Assembly: GCA_965262255.1 (NCBI GenBank)
Contig: OZ253505.1
Span: forward strand, 1-64,000
DNA from: JANQQC01 sp965262255
GTDB lineage: Bacteria > Pseudomonadota > Alphaproteobacteria > Caulobacterales > Hyphomonadaceae
Direction: 5' to 3'
Length of the DNA: 64,000 bases
Shown here: piece by piece, positions 27,376-35,636 of the stretch
How positions within the stretch are numbered: the first letter of the stretch is position 1
Layout: each line of letters starts with the position of its first letter
Program-made: the position numbers and the translations under genes
Notes under the pieces: generated by a model
What the model was told of the DNA's origin: nothing
The model's input: only the letters and a program-made list of their open reading frames with translations
The model's database searches: none

Positions 27376-27756
27376 TAGATTTATTGTCGCATTCTGGTCT
27401 TTTTTTTTGTAAATTTGTGCAGAAGGAAGTCTCAGAATTATGTGTATTCCTAGGCGTGCACGACCAACTCGATTGTATACGGCACGGTACGTTGACTATT
27501 AGTCCGCGAAATTGACCGTTCGATCAAAGATATGACGTATTGACGGAAGAAGCCCAAAATACAAGACCGTCCTGTCCGCTTCAATTCCTACCCATTTCTA
27601 AACGCTATTTACCTATCACTCTCGGTGTCTTCTCCCTGCTTTACAATTTGGTGTATTTCGACCTCTCCGGTATCTGATTTCAGAGTGTCATATAGATAGA
27701 AACAGACCGATATCCCTATATCTCTGAACGAACAAGAACTCTTACTCTACCGTCAC
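27376..27756. other. 380-base non-coding interval
   Basis: AT-rich near the AAA gene, with a T-run at about 27401-27411. No coding frame, repeat or hairpin could be supported. Confidence 0.45.
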
Positions 27757-28167
27757 CTATTTGCTACCTGCGAGTCCTTCTACAAGCAATACGTCAAAAT
27801 CACCCCATTCATTGTCAATCCGAGCCCTTTTCAAAGGCGCATACTCAGTACTATTCCAAAATTTACGCGCTGCATCCATGCTTTCCCATCGACTGATAAC
27901 AAAACTCGGCGGAGTGTACTGGCCCTCTAAAACTTCAATTTGGTCGCCGCCTCCAACCGCCAGATAGGCTCCGCCATATTGATCATACACCGAGGGTAAC
28001 TTAGCAACATATCCTTCCATAAATTCCATTCGGTCATAGACTTCTCCCAAGACCACAAGATAAGCAGGCCTCTGTTCTGCTACCGTATTCTCTTCAATTG
28101 TCGCAATGACAAGTGTCAACGCATAGCCTAAGATCAAACCAAGCAAGACAAGACTGAGATTTTTCAT
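27757..28167 (-). CDS. DUF1330 family protein with N-terminal membrane anchor
   Basis: 136 residues from the ATG at 28167, which has GGAGAA 7 bases upstream; the frame is open 15 codons further, but that part is unsupported. The first 21 residues (MKNLSLVLLGLILGYALTLV) form a membrane anchor or signal. The rest is a ferredoxin-like DUF1330 domain: PAYLVVLGEVYDRMEFMEGY, GGDQIEVLEG, FVISRWESMDAARKFWNS and YAPLKRAR. The function of the family is not established. It is divergent from the cysteine hydrolase gene, 77 bases away. Confidence 0.75.
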   Translation of the reverse strand: MKNLSLVLLGLILGYALTLVIATIEENTVAEQRPAYLVVLGEVYDRMEFMEGYVAKLPSVYDQYGGAYLAVGGGDQIEVLEGQYTPPSFVISRWESMDAARKFWNSTEYAPLKRARIDNEWGDFDVLLVEGLAGSK

Positions 28168-28244
28168 CAAAATTCTCCAAAAAGACTCGACAAATTTCAA
28201 AAGATATATCAATTAGAATATATCACATTATTTTAGAGAGATTC

Positions 28245-28943
28245 ATGCCCGAAATTCTGTCGACCCCGACAATGGAAACCTCTGACAAAACCGCTCGTCA
28301 GATATTTGAAGAAGTCCGCGCAAACCCAACTCGGGCGAGGTTTGGGTTTGGTGACAAGCTCGCAATTGTTAACGTCGATCCCCAAAAAGCCTATACGCGC
28401 CCCGACTTATTTCCCAAAACCGGCTATATCACTGACCCTCTACAAATTGAATACATTAACGCCATCTCTGAGGCTGCCCGTAACAAATCTATACCCGTTG
28501 TATGGACACGTGTCGCATATATGAGTAACGCCGACGATGCTGGCGTTTGGGGAACCCGAACAGATACTCCTGATAGTCTGCAAAATATCAAAGTTGGTTC
28601 CAAACGAGCAGAGTTTGACGATCGTGTCAACATCGATATTGAAAAGGACGCAGTCTATATCAAACGAATGCCAAGTGCATTCTTTGAGACGCCATTAAAA
28701 AGTTTTCTAACTTGGCATAAGGTCGATACCGTGGTCATAACCGGAGGATCTACTTCAGGCTGTATCCGGGCAACCGCTGTGGACAGTCTGAGCAACGGTT
28801 ACCGAACGATCGTTCCCGTTGAATGTGTTGCTGACAAGCACGAAAGTTATCATTTTGCGAACCTCACTGACCTACTTCTAAAATATGCCGATGTCGTGTC
28901 AGTAAGCGACGTACTACAAGAAATCAGCAAGTACGATTCCTAA
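28245..28943 (+). CDS. Isochorismatase-like cysteine hydrolase
   Basis: 232 residues. Family active-site triad is present: Asp in NVDPQKAY (about 45), Lys in YIKRMPSAF (about 139) and Cys in GGSTSGCIRA (about 173). Members related to this one include N-carbamoylsarcosine amidase and ureidoacrylate amidohydrolase, which split amide or ureido groups; the VNVDPQKAYTRPD opening resembles that branch. It is the first gene of an operon; its stop overlaps the next ATG by one base (TAATG). Inference: second step of a cyclic-amide or ureide pathway. Confidence 0.85.
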   Translation: MPEILSTPTMETSDKTARQIFEEVRANPTRARFGFGDKLAIVNVDPQKAYTRPDLFPKTGYITDPLQIEYINAISEAARNKSIPVVWTRVAYMSNADDAGVWGTRTDTPDSLQNIKVGSKRAEFDDRVNIDIEKDAVYIKRMPSAFFETPLKSFLTWHKVDTVVITGGSTSGCIRATAVDSLSNGYRTIVPVECVADKHESYHFANLTDLLLKYADVVSVSDVLQEISKYDS

Positions 28944-29884
28944 TGCAAAACGATCCCAACCTTTACGATTACTGGCCTTACCAGGGCCGTCCAAAGATAG
29001 TTTGGCCAGACGGCAAGAAACTGGCCTTCTGGATCGCTCCCAACATCGAGTACTATGAGTATAAACCTCCCGTTAATGACCAGCGAAAAGGCTGGCCTCG
29101 CGGTAATCCCGATATAGTCGGTTACTCGCAACGTACATGGGGGAATACTGTCGGCCATTGGAGAATGATGGATCTACTGGAAAAGTACGATCTGAAAGGA
29201 TCAATATCCCTGTCAATTGGATTAATTGACCATCACCCCGAAATCATCGAAGCCGTGAACAAATTGGATTGGGAGTTCTTCTCGCACGGAATTTACAACA
29301 CACGTTTCAGTTATGGAATGAGCAAAGAACAAGAACGTTCTGTAATTGAAGACTCAATTCGCAGTGTAAAAACCGCTACTGGAAAACGAATTCGAGGTTA
29401 TCTTGCGCCGGCTCTCACGCATACTGAAAATACCTTTGAACTAATAGCCGAGCAGGATTTTTGGTATACGTGTGACTTGTTTCACGACGATCAGCCACAG
29501 CCGGTTAAAACTAAAACAGGTCAACTGATCTCTATCCCCTACAGTTTAGAAATAAACGATGTCATAACGTATTCTGTGCAAGGATACGATCCTCAAAGAT
29601 ATACGGATATTCTCGTTCGACACTTTGACCAACTTTTAAAGGAAGGCGAGACATCTGGAACTGTAATGTGTATTCCAATACACGCCTATTTAGTTAGTCA
29701 GCCTCACCGTCTAAGAACATTTGAACAAGCTTTGGAACACATATGTAGCCATAAGTCGGATGTTTGGTACGCGACTGGAGCCGAAATTGCAGACTATTTT
29801 CTAAAGAACTACTGGAATAAGGTTCAAGAGGATATTGAAAAACGAGGTGTCAAAACGGGAGGTGCTAGTTTTGCCCCTAACTGA
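28943..29884 (+). CDS. Polysaccharide-deacetylase-family hydrolase (allantoinase/cyclic-imidase-like)
   Basis: 313 residues. NodB-homology barrel with the layout of PuuE-type allantoinases and cyclic imidases rather than true sugar deacetylases: AFWIAPNIEYYE (about 29-40), WRMMDLLEKYDLKGSISLS, DWEFFSHGIYNT (the His region, about 110-121), RIRGYLAPAL and VMCIPIHAYL with a late His. The early Asp of many deacetylases is Asn in this branch. It starts one base into the stop of the previous gene. Expected reaction: hydrolytic opening of a cyclic amide, imide or ureide ring. Confidence 0.82.
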   Translation: MQNDPNLYDYWPYQGRPKIVWPDGKKLAFWIAPNIEYYEYKPPVNDQRKGWPRGNPDIVGYSQRTWGNTVGHWRMMDLLEKYDLKGSISLSIGLIDHHPEIIEAVNKLDWEFFSHGIYNTRFSYGMSKEQERSVIEDSIRSVKTATGKRIRGYLAPALTHTENTFELIAEQDFWYTCDLFHDDQPQPVKTKTGQLISIPYSLEINDVITYSVQGYDPQRYTDILVRHFDQLLKEGETSGTVMCIPIHAYLVSQPHRLRTFEQALEHICSHKSDVWYATGAEIADYFLKNYWNKVQEDIEKRGVKTGGASFAPN

Positions 29885-30776
29885 CGAACACCTAGAGTAT
29901 CCCTATCGAAAGCCGGGGTTCGATAACCCCTATTATGGCTGGAAACCAATAGTCGATCGAAAGCCATTGAGATTGAGCGACGGAGCAAAGACCATCGTCA
30001 CGATTATCGTTCCGTTAGAATTCTTCCCGCTTAATCCTCCCCCAAAACCCTTCAAACATCCCGGAGCAATGCAAACCCCCTACCCTGATCTAAGGCACTA
30101 CACTGTACGAGATTATGGAAATCGGATCGGGATATATCGTTTACTGAAAGCGTTTCGCGACCTCGAGATTAAGGCCACATTTGCAATCAATGCTGAGTTG
30201 GCCCGCAGATACCCACCTCTCATAGAACACATAGCTGATGAAGGACACGAAATCGCAGCGCACGGGGTGTCGACAGCGCATATTCATCACGATAACCTAA
30301 GCCTAGTTGAAGAAGAAAATTATATCTCCGAAGCACGGACGGCCTTTCCCCAAGCAGTCAGTTGGATGAGTCCTGCACGAAATCAAAGTTACCGAACATT
30401 AGAATTACTTGCTAAACACGGATTTACTGTGAATTTGGATTGGGAAGCCGATATTATCCCCGTAAAAATGGTAACTAAGAACGGAAATGTGATGGCACTT
30501 CCCAACTATAATGAACTGAGCGATCTTAAAATCTTGTCAAATCAGACTGAAGAGGTTTGGATAGATCAGATTGTCGAGGCCGCGAGTTATAGTATAGACC
30601 GACACAACAAAGAAGGTTGTTCTGCAATGGCATTCACGATGACACCCTATATCGCCGGCCAACCCTTTCGAATCTGGGCTGTCCACGAACTCTTAATCCG
30701 CTTAAAGACCTTACCTAATTTGGAAATCCGTACTGCGCAAGACTCTGTCGACTCATTTTTGCGGAGACTGTCATGA
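29871..30776 (+). CDS. Second polysaccharide-deacetylase-family hydrolase
   Basis: About 301 residues. GGGAGG (29858-29863) lies 7 bases before a TTG at 29871, which is the best start; the frame is open to a TTG at 29835. Paralogue of the preceding gene: IVTIIVPLEFFPLN, YRLLKAFRDLEIKATFAINA, DEGHEIAAHGVSTAH (keeps HEIxxHG, about 107-118), WMSPARNQSY and AFTMTPYIAGQPFR. It overlaps its neighbour by 14 bases and the next gene by 4. The two tandem copies could form a heteromer or act on two related substrates. Confidence 0.8.
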   Translation: MPLTDEHLEYPYRKPGFDNPYYGWKPIVDRKPLRLSDGAKTIVTIIVPLEFFPLNPPPKPFKHPGAMQTPYPDLRHYTVRDYGNRIGIYRLLKAFRDLEIKATFAINAELARRYPPLIEHIADEGHEIAAHGVSTAHIHHDNLSLVEEENYISEARTAFPQAVSWMSPARNQSYRTLELLAKHGFTVNLDWEADIIPVKMVTKNGNVMALPNYNELSDLKILSNQTEEVWIDQIVEAASYSIDRHNKEGCSAMAFTMTPYIAGQPFRIWAVHELLIRLKTLPNLEIRTAQDSVDSFLRRLS

Positions 30777-31882
30777 ACAGGCGCGAACTCTTGCTTGGTG
30801 TCGCAACATCCGCTTTCGCCGCTTCGGTTTCTGCCCAAGGAAATAATTCTATGCGTTATTCCGTACTTGCCCTTCAAACTGTTTGTGACTCGGTCAACAG
30901 AGACGATGGCGCTACAGAAGCCAATGCTCGCATGGAGCAAACCATCCAACGCGTCGGACAACAAATCGGAGCTGCAAAAGGATTCATGGAAGGGTTTAAT
31001 GGGTACGCTTTAAAACTCGTTGTCCTTCCAGAATACTGGATGACCGGTTTTCCTATTCAAGAAACACGAAAACAGTGGAAAGCCAAAGCAACTATTCCTA
31101 TAAATGGCAATATTTCAGATAAAATTTCAAACCTCGCACAGAAGTTCAAAATTTATCTATGTTCAAATCACTACGAAACCGATAGTAATTTTCCTGAACT
31201 ATATTTCCAAGCTAATGTGATCTACGGCCCAAATGGTGATGTCGTATTACGTTACAGGCGAATGATCTCACTTTATACACCTACACCCTATGATGTCTGG
31301 GATAGGTATTTGGACATTTACGGCCAAGACGCTGTGTTTCCAGTTGTCGACACCGAGATCGGGATGTTAGCATCAATTGCAAGCGAGGAGATTTTGTATC
31401 CTGAAATTGCCCGAATGCATACCTTCAATGGAGCAGAAATTCTCTGTCATCCGACAAGTGAAGTATCGTCCCCTCATCTGACCCCTAAGCACATAGCGAA
31501 GAAAGCACGAGCTGTTGAAAACATTGTCTATGTCGTCTCAGCAAACAGTGCTACAATTAAAGGAAGCGCTATCCCTGCGGCATCGGCCGACGGGATGTCG
31601 ATTGTAATAGATTGGTATGGTAGAACTTTGGCTGAAGCGGGGCAAGGAGAAACATTCAATGCCAATGCGATCCTTGAAATTAACGCTTTAAGGGAAGCGC
31701 GGCGAAAAACTGGTATGTCAAACTTGCTCTCTAGAATTCCTACTGTTGCTTTCAGCTCTAAGTATTCGCAAGCTAATCACGCACCAGCAAATCGAACGAG
31801 CAAACTGATAGAGCGATCAGAGGCGATCGCGCAACAAGAAACTGTCATTGAGCGAATGATTGCTGATGGAGTCATAAAATGA
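30773..31882 (+). CDS. Nitrilase-superfamily protein lacking catalytic Lys and Cys
   Basis: 369 residues. The N-terminus MNRRELLLGVATSAFAASVS looks like a Tat-type or plain signal peptide, so the protein may be exported. Nitrilase fold: VVLPEYWMTGF has the catalytic Glu (about 86-88). The Lys motif (yRK) reads RYRRM, Lys to Arg (about 162). The Cys motif, normally CxE, reads LASIASEEILYPE (about 201), with no Cys. So the usual E-K-C triad is reduced to Glu. Similar triad-less sequences exist in the family from memory. It is coupled by 4-base overlaps to genes on both sides and may be a structural or binding partner rather than a hydrolase. Confidence 0.78.
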   Translation: MNRRELLLGVATSAFAASVSAQGNNSMRYSVLALQTVCDSVNRDDGATEANARMEQTIQRVGQQIGAAKGFMEGFNGYALKLVVLPEYWMTGFPIQETRKQWKAKATIPINGNISDKISNLAQKFKIYLCSNHYETDSNFPELYFQANVIYGPNGDVVLRYRRMISLYTPTPYDVWDRYLDIYGQDAVFPVVDTEIGMLASIASEEILYPEIARMHTFNGAEILCHPTSEVSSPHLTPKHIAKKARAVENIVYVVSANSATIKGSAIPAASADGMSIVIDWYGRTLAEAGQGETFNANAILEINALREARRKTGMSNLLSRIPTVAFSSKYSQANHAPANRTSKLIERSEAIAQQETVIERMIADGVIK

Positions 31883-32301
31883 ACGAGAAATTGGATAAAC
31901 CTCCCTACGTACCGCGTCCTGCGCAAAAATGTTATTTGGTTACCTGTCTAGATAAACCGGAAAGTGCAGAGTTAAGAAGTACGTATCTAGCGGGCCACTT
32001 AAACCATGTAGAAACTCATTGGCGCCGTTACCTGACTGCTGGCCCGATACGTAATCCGGGTCAGGAAGCGCTGATAGGTTCTGTTTTTCTTGTTTTTGCA
32101 GATTCACTTAACGACTGCAAGTCACTTATGGCAGGAGATCCCTACTTAACCTGCGGAATGTATGACACGATCACTTACCACGAACTAACAAACTCGGTTG
32201 GTCAATACCTTGGCGGCAAAATATGGGAAAACATTGACTCCCTTGCACACCGCGCCGCAGGTGGACCAGCGGAGGACATTACTCAAGGTCTTACATCATG
32301 A
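31879..32301 (+). CDS. YciI-family protein
   Basis: 140 residues with a small ferredoxin-like domain typical of YCII proteins: YLVTCLDKPESAELRSTYLA (about 18-37), HLNHVETHWRRYLTAGPIR, GSVFLVFADSLNDCKSLMAG and DPYLTCGMYDTITYHEL. YciI domains carry a His-Asp pair in the active site; His in AGHLNHVE and Asp in AGDPY are present. Function is unproven; relatives act as small dehalogenase-like or helper enzymes. It is joined to both neighbours by ATGA overlaps. Confidence 0.75.
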   Translation: MNEKLDKPPYVPRPAQKCYLVTCLDKPESAELRSTYLAGHLNHVETHWRRYLTAGPIRNPGQEALIGSVFLVFADSLNDCKSLMAGDPYLTCGMYDTITYHELTNSVGQYLGGKIWENIDSLAHRAAGGPAEDITQGLTS

Positions 32302-33041
32302 CTGGAATGAAACATAGTTTCGTCAAAGGACGAATAGAATACACGTCTCGAAAACCTGACATGATGAATCAAGTTCGTGGTGATGAAACTTTTCATTTTA
32401 CCAATCACAGAGACGGAAAAACGACGATCAGAGCACATTGCGAAATTTATGAACCTGATCCCACGGTAATGCGAGATATAGTCTATTCAACTGACGAAAA
32501 TTTCAATCCCCTTGATTGCCATGTTCGCTTGACCGTCGGCGACGAGTTTATGGGATCCGGCTGGTTTAGATTTGACCTTGATGTCAACAGAAGCGGAAAA
32601 ATCGAGTGCGAAAGTTTTGGGCCATCAATCGGCAGGCTTTCTCAGACGGTCGATACAAAAGGAAGCTTTGATGGCTTTGGAACACACCCCATAATTTGCG
32701 ATGCTCAAATGTGTAGAGTTATGGAAAGATCAAAGGGTCCACGTAGACGTACTCTTAGAGTATTCTTACCATCTCCAGATCATCGCGGCGCGTCACCGCC
32801 GATAATTTCAGAGGTTAATATAGCGATGGAATATGTTGGAGAGGAGACAGTAGAAGTGAGGGCAGGCAAATTCGAATGTTTCAAATTTCGTTATGTTGAT
32901 GATGTCGGCCCGGGAATGGGAAACAAACAGCATCCCGATTACGATATGTGGGTAACAAAGGATGACTTCATTTTCGTGCAAGGCGGTGTCGGAGGATATA
33001 TGGCAACTTGGTATGAACTTGTTAGTTTAGAACGCGGTTAA
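32298..33041 (+). CDS. Conserved operon protein of unknown function
   Basis: 247 residues, no signal peptide or membrane helix, beta-rich. Family not recognised with certainty. The phrases TTIRAHCEIYEPDPTVMRDI, DCHVRLTVGDEFMGSGWFRF and ECFKFRYVD...YDMWVTKDDFIFV suggest an antiparallel beta-barrel, like lipocalin-type or DUF3108-like proteins. It overlaps the YciI gene by 4 bases and ends the operon. It might bind the pathway's substrate; that is inference from position. Confidence 0.65.
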   Translation: MTGMKHSFVKGRIEYTSRKPDMMNQVRGDETFHFTNHRDGKTTIRAHCEIYEPDPTVMRDIVYSTDENFNPLDCHVRLTVGDEFMGSGWFRFDLDVNRSGKIECESFGPSIGRLSQTVDTKGSFDGFGTHPIICDAQMCRVMERSKGPRRRTLRVFLPSPDHRGASPPIISEVNIAMEYVGEETVEVRAGKFECFKFRYVDDVGPGMGNKQHPDYDMWVTKDDFIFVQGGVGGYMATWYELVSLERG

Positions 33042-33105
33042 ATTAGGCTATTTCTGCACTGTTCACAATAATCATTATCTACGGTCTACTTGGATTTATA
33101 TAGAA

Positions 33106-33900
33106 ATGCCCAAGAATTCATCTATGTTTACTGCTGATCAAATCGATGAGACTAATGGTAAACCCCTGAATCAACAAATTTATGAGTTGCTTAGATCAAA
33201 GATTGTCGACGGAACTCTTGCTTTTAACGAGTTAATCCCAGCAGAACAAGAATTAACCAAAATGCTTGGCGTTTCACGTATAACGGTAAAGTATGCGGTA
33301 AACGAACTTGCAGTGGCAGGCTTGGTACGTCGTCAAAGAGGAATAGGAACGGTAGTCATATACGACGCGGTCGCACCTGCTGTTCAGGGTCGATTCGAAA
33401 CTATGATCGACGGTCTTACAAAAATAGGGGTTGATACAAAAGTAAAACTTCTCGACTGCACTTTAGGTGCAGCGAGTCCCGCTATTGCTCAGAAACTTGA
33501 ACTTGATGTCGGAACGAGTGTACAACGTATTGTTCGCCTAAGAACTTTGAAAGATGAACCTTTTTCTTTTCTCATTACGTATATTCCTTATGATATTGCT
33601 GAAAAATACGATGAAGCATTATTAGCTTCCGAATCGCTCATAAAACTACTTGAAATTGCAGGACATCCACCCGTAGAGGCAGAGCAAACTATTACAGCAA
33701 CGGCTGCCGAACCTGCGGTAGCGGCTAATCTCGGTGTAGCACCGCGTTCGCCTTTGCTAAGGATTCATCGCATTATGCGGGACATTGAGTGTCGGCCTGT
33801 CCAAGATATTACGGCTCATTATCGTCCGGATCGATTCGAGTATCACATGCAATTATATAAAGAAAATGGTCGTTTGACAGGTTGGAAAACTAAACAATAA
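33106..33900 (+). CDS. GntR/HutC-family transcription regulator
   Basis: 264 residues. N-terminal winged helix (about 17-85: LNQQIYELLRSKIVDGTLAF, LIPAEQELTKMLGVSRITVK, RRQRGIGTVV) followed by a UTRA ligand-binding domain (about 95-250: IDGLTKIGVDTKVKLLD, VQRIVRLRTLKDEPFSFLI, SPLLRIHRIMRD). Such proteins sense a metabolite and repress adjacent catabolic genes. Placed between the cyclic-amide operon and the oxidase/ALDH genes, it is likely to control one or both. No operator was identified. Confidence 0.9.
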   Translation: MPKNSSMFTADQIDETNGKPLNQQIYELLRSKIVDGTLAFNELIPAEQELTKMLGVSRITVKYAVNELAVAGLVRRQRGIGTVVIYDAVAPAVQGRFETMIDGLTKIGVDTKVKLLDCTLGAASPAIAQKLELDVGTSVQRIVRLRTLKDEPFSFLITYIPYDIAEKYDEALLASESLIKLLEIAGHPPVEAEQTITATAAEPAVAANLGVAPRSPLLRIHRIMRDIECRPVQDITAHYRPDRFEYHMQLYKENGRLTGWKTKQ

Positions 33901-33984
33901 AATTATGAGCATAAAGTAAACCAACTCAATCAAGACATTTAGAATGTTACTCAATTACTTTGCTCGTACTTTACGGAATTTAAA

Positions 33985-35589
33985 ATGACAGCAGAAAATA
34001 CAATTGCCACTGATCTCGTTCTTGTCCTACAGCAGATCCTAGGCAAAGAAAAGATACGTCTCGACTTACCCGAACGAGAATTGATGAGTCAGGATATTTG
34101 GGCAAAAGGTAAAACAGCAGCTTTTGTCGCGAGACCGACGAGTTTAAGTGAACTCCAAACAATCGTAGTTGCGGCTTTCGAACGAGGGGTCGCATTGAAT
34201 CCGCGTGGGGGAGGAATGTCTTACACGAAAGGATACACGCCAGATCGAGAAAATGTTGGAATTTTGGATACAACTCAACTGAACAAAATAGTTGAGGTAA
34301 ACACGGACGATATGTTTGTAACGGTTCAAGTGGGAGTGACTTGGAAACAACTTTATGAAGCTTTAAAACCTTTAAAGGTTAGAACACCATTTTGGGGGCC
34401 TTTATCTGGACTTACTTCGACCGTTGGCGGAGGTTTATCTCAAAACAACGCCTTTTTCGGATCAGGAAAGCATGGAACAACCGGGGAAAGCGTTTTATCG
34501 ATTACGGTAGTTTTATCAGACGGAACAGTCATCCGAACGGGTACAGCAGGAAACCGTAACGGTAAACCGTTTTATCGATATTACGGTCCGGATTTGACCG
34601 GACTGTTCTGCGGTGATGCTGGAGCTTTCGGGTACAAAGCGGAGATCACTTTACGCCTCATACCCCTTCCAGAATTTGAAGACTGGGCGAGTTTTGAATT
34701 TAAGTCGAGAGACGACTGTGCTCGAGCGATGGAAGATATAATCAGAACAGATAGAGCTTGCGAGATTTTTGGATTTGATCCTAATTTAACGAAAGTCCGG
34801 ATGGCCAGAGCCAGCATTCTCTCAGATGCAAAGACTTTAGCTAACGTTGCAAAGTCCCAAGGAACATTTCTGAAAGGCCTTAAAGAGGGAGCAAAAATTG
34901 CGTTGGCTGGGCGCGGGTTTATGAGTAAAGCTGAGTATACCTTGCACGTAATGGTCGAGGGCCACTCAAAAGCTGGTGTCAAAGAAAACATACTAGTTTT
35001 AAAGGAAATAGCATCCAATCATAACGGCCAGGAAATAGAAAACTCGATTCCCAAAATTGTTCGCGCCAATCCATTCGGACCAATGACATCTATTTTAGGC
35101 CCGACAGGCGAACGCTGGGTGCCCATTCATGGTATTGTACCTGTTTCTGAAGGTCAAGCAACTTGGGCAGAGATCGCTGATGTGTTCCAACACATGCGCG
35201 AGGAACTAGATCAACATAATATACTTACAGGATATCTTGTGACGACTTTAAGCACGACCGGTTTTTTGATTGAACCTGTGTTTATTTGGCCAGAAGAAAT
35301 CTGGCCCATTCACGAACAGACTGTTGGCTCAGATACAATGAAGAAACTTCACAAACATGCCCCATCTCCGGAAGCAACGGCTACCGTGGAACGAGCACGA
35401 CAAAAAGTCCTCGATGTGTTTTCAAAACATGGCGCTGCACATTTTCAAATTGGTAGAACCTATAGATTTTCTGAGGAACGCGACAAGGATACCTTAAATC
35501 TACTGGAAAATATAAAGAAAATTGTCGATGAAAAATCTATTGTTAATCCAGGAGCCCTAGGTCTTGGCAAATCAAAGACACACAAGTAG
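33985..35589 (+). CDS. FAD-dependent oxidase, vanillyl-alcohol-oxidase/4-cresol-dehydrogenase type
   Basis: 534 residues. FAD_binding_4 (PCMH) fold: ALNPRGGGMSYTKGY (about 69-83), TPFWGPLSGLTSTVGGGLSQ (about 134-153), GSGKHGTTGESVLSITVVLSDG. The C-terminal part (HFQIGRTYRFSE, NPGALGLGK) is the usual substrate-binding domain end. It should oxidise an alcohol, often a benzylic one, to an aldehyde. It is followed 47 bases later by an aldehyde dehydrogenase, so the product is probably oxidised further to an acid. The ribosome site is weak. Confidence 0.82.
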   Translation: MTAENTIATDLVLVLQQILGKEKIRLDLPERELMSQDIWAKGKTAAFVARPTSLSELQTIVVAAFERGVALNPRGGGMSYTKGYTPDRENVGILDTTQLNKIVEVNTDDMFVTVQVGVTWKQLYEALKPLKVRTPFWGPLSGLTSTVGGGLSQNNAFFGSGKHGTTGESVLSITVVLSDGTVIRTGTAGNRNGKPFYRYYGPDLTGLFCGDAGAFGYKAEITLRLIPLPEFEDWASFEFKSRDDCARAMEDIIRTDRACEIFGFDPNLTKVRMARASILSDAKTLANVAKSQGTFLKGLKEGAKIALAGRGFMSKAEYTLHVMVEGHSKAGVKENILVLKEIASNHNGQEIENSIPKIVRANPFGPMTSILGPTGERWVPIHGIVPVSEGQATWAEIADVFQHMREELDQHNILTGYLVTTLSTTGFLIEPVFIWPEEIWPIHEQTVGSDTMKKLHKHAPSPEATATVERARQKVLDVFSKHGAAHFQIGRTYRFSEERDKDTLNLLENIKKIVDEKSIVNPGALGLGKSKTHK

Positions 35590-35636
35590 AATTTGATACT
35601 TCTTCAATTGAACTCATAAGAGAATTTTATAATCGA

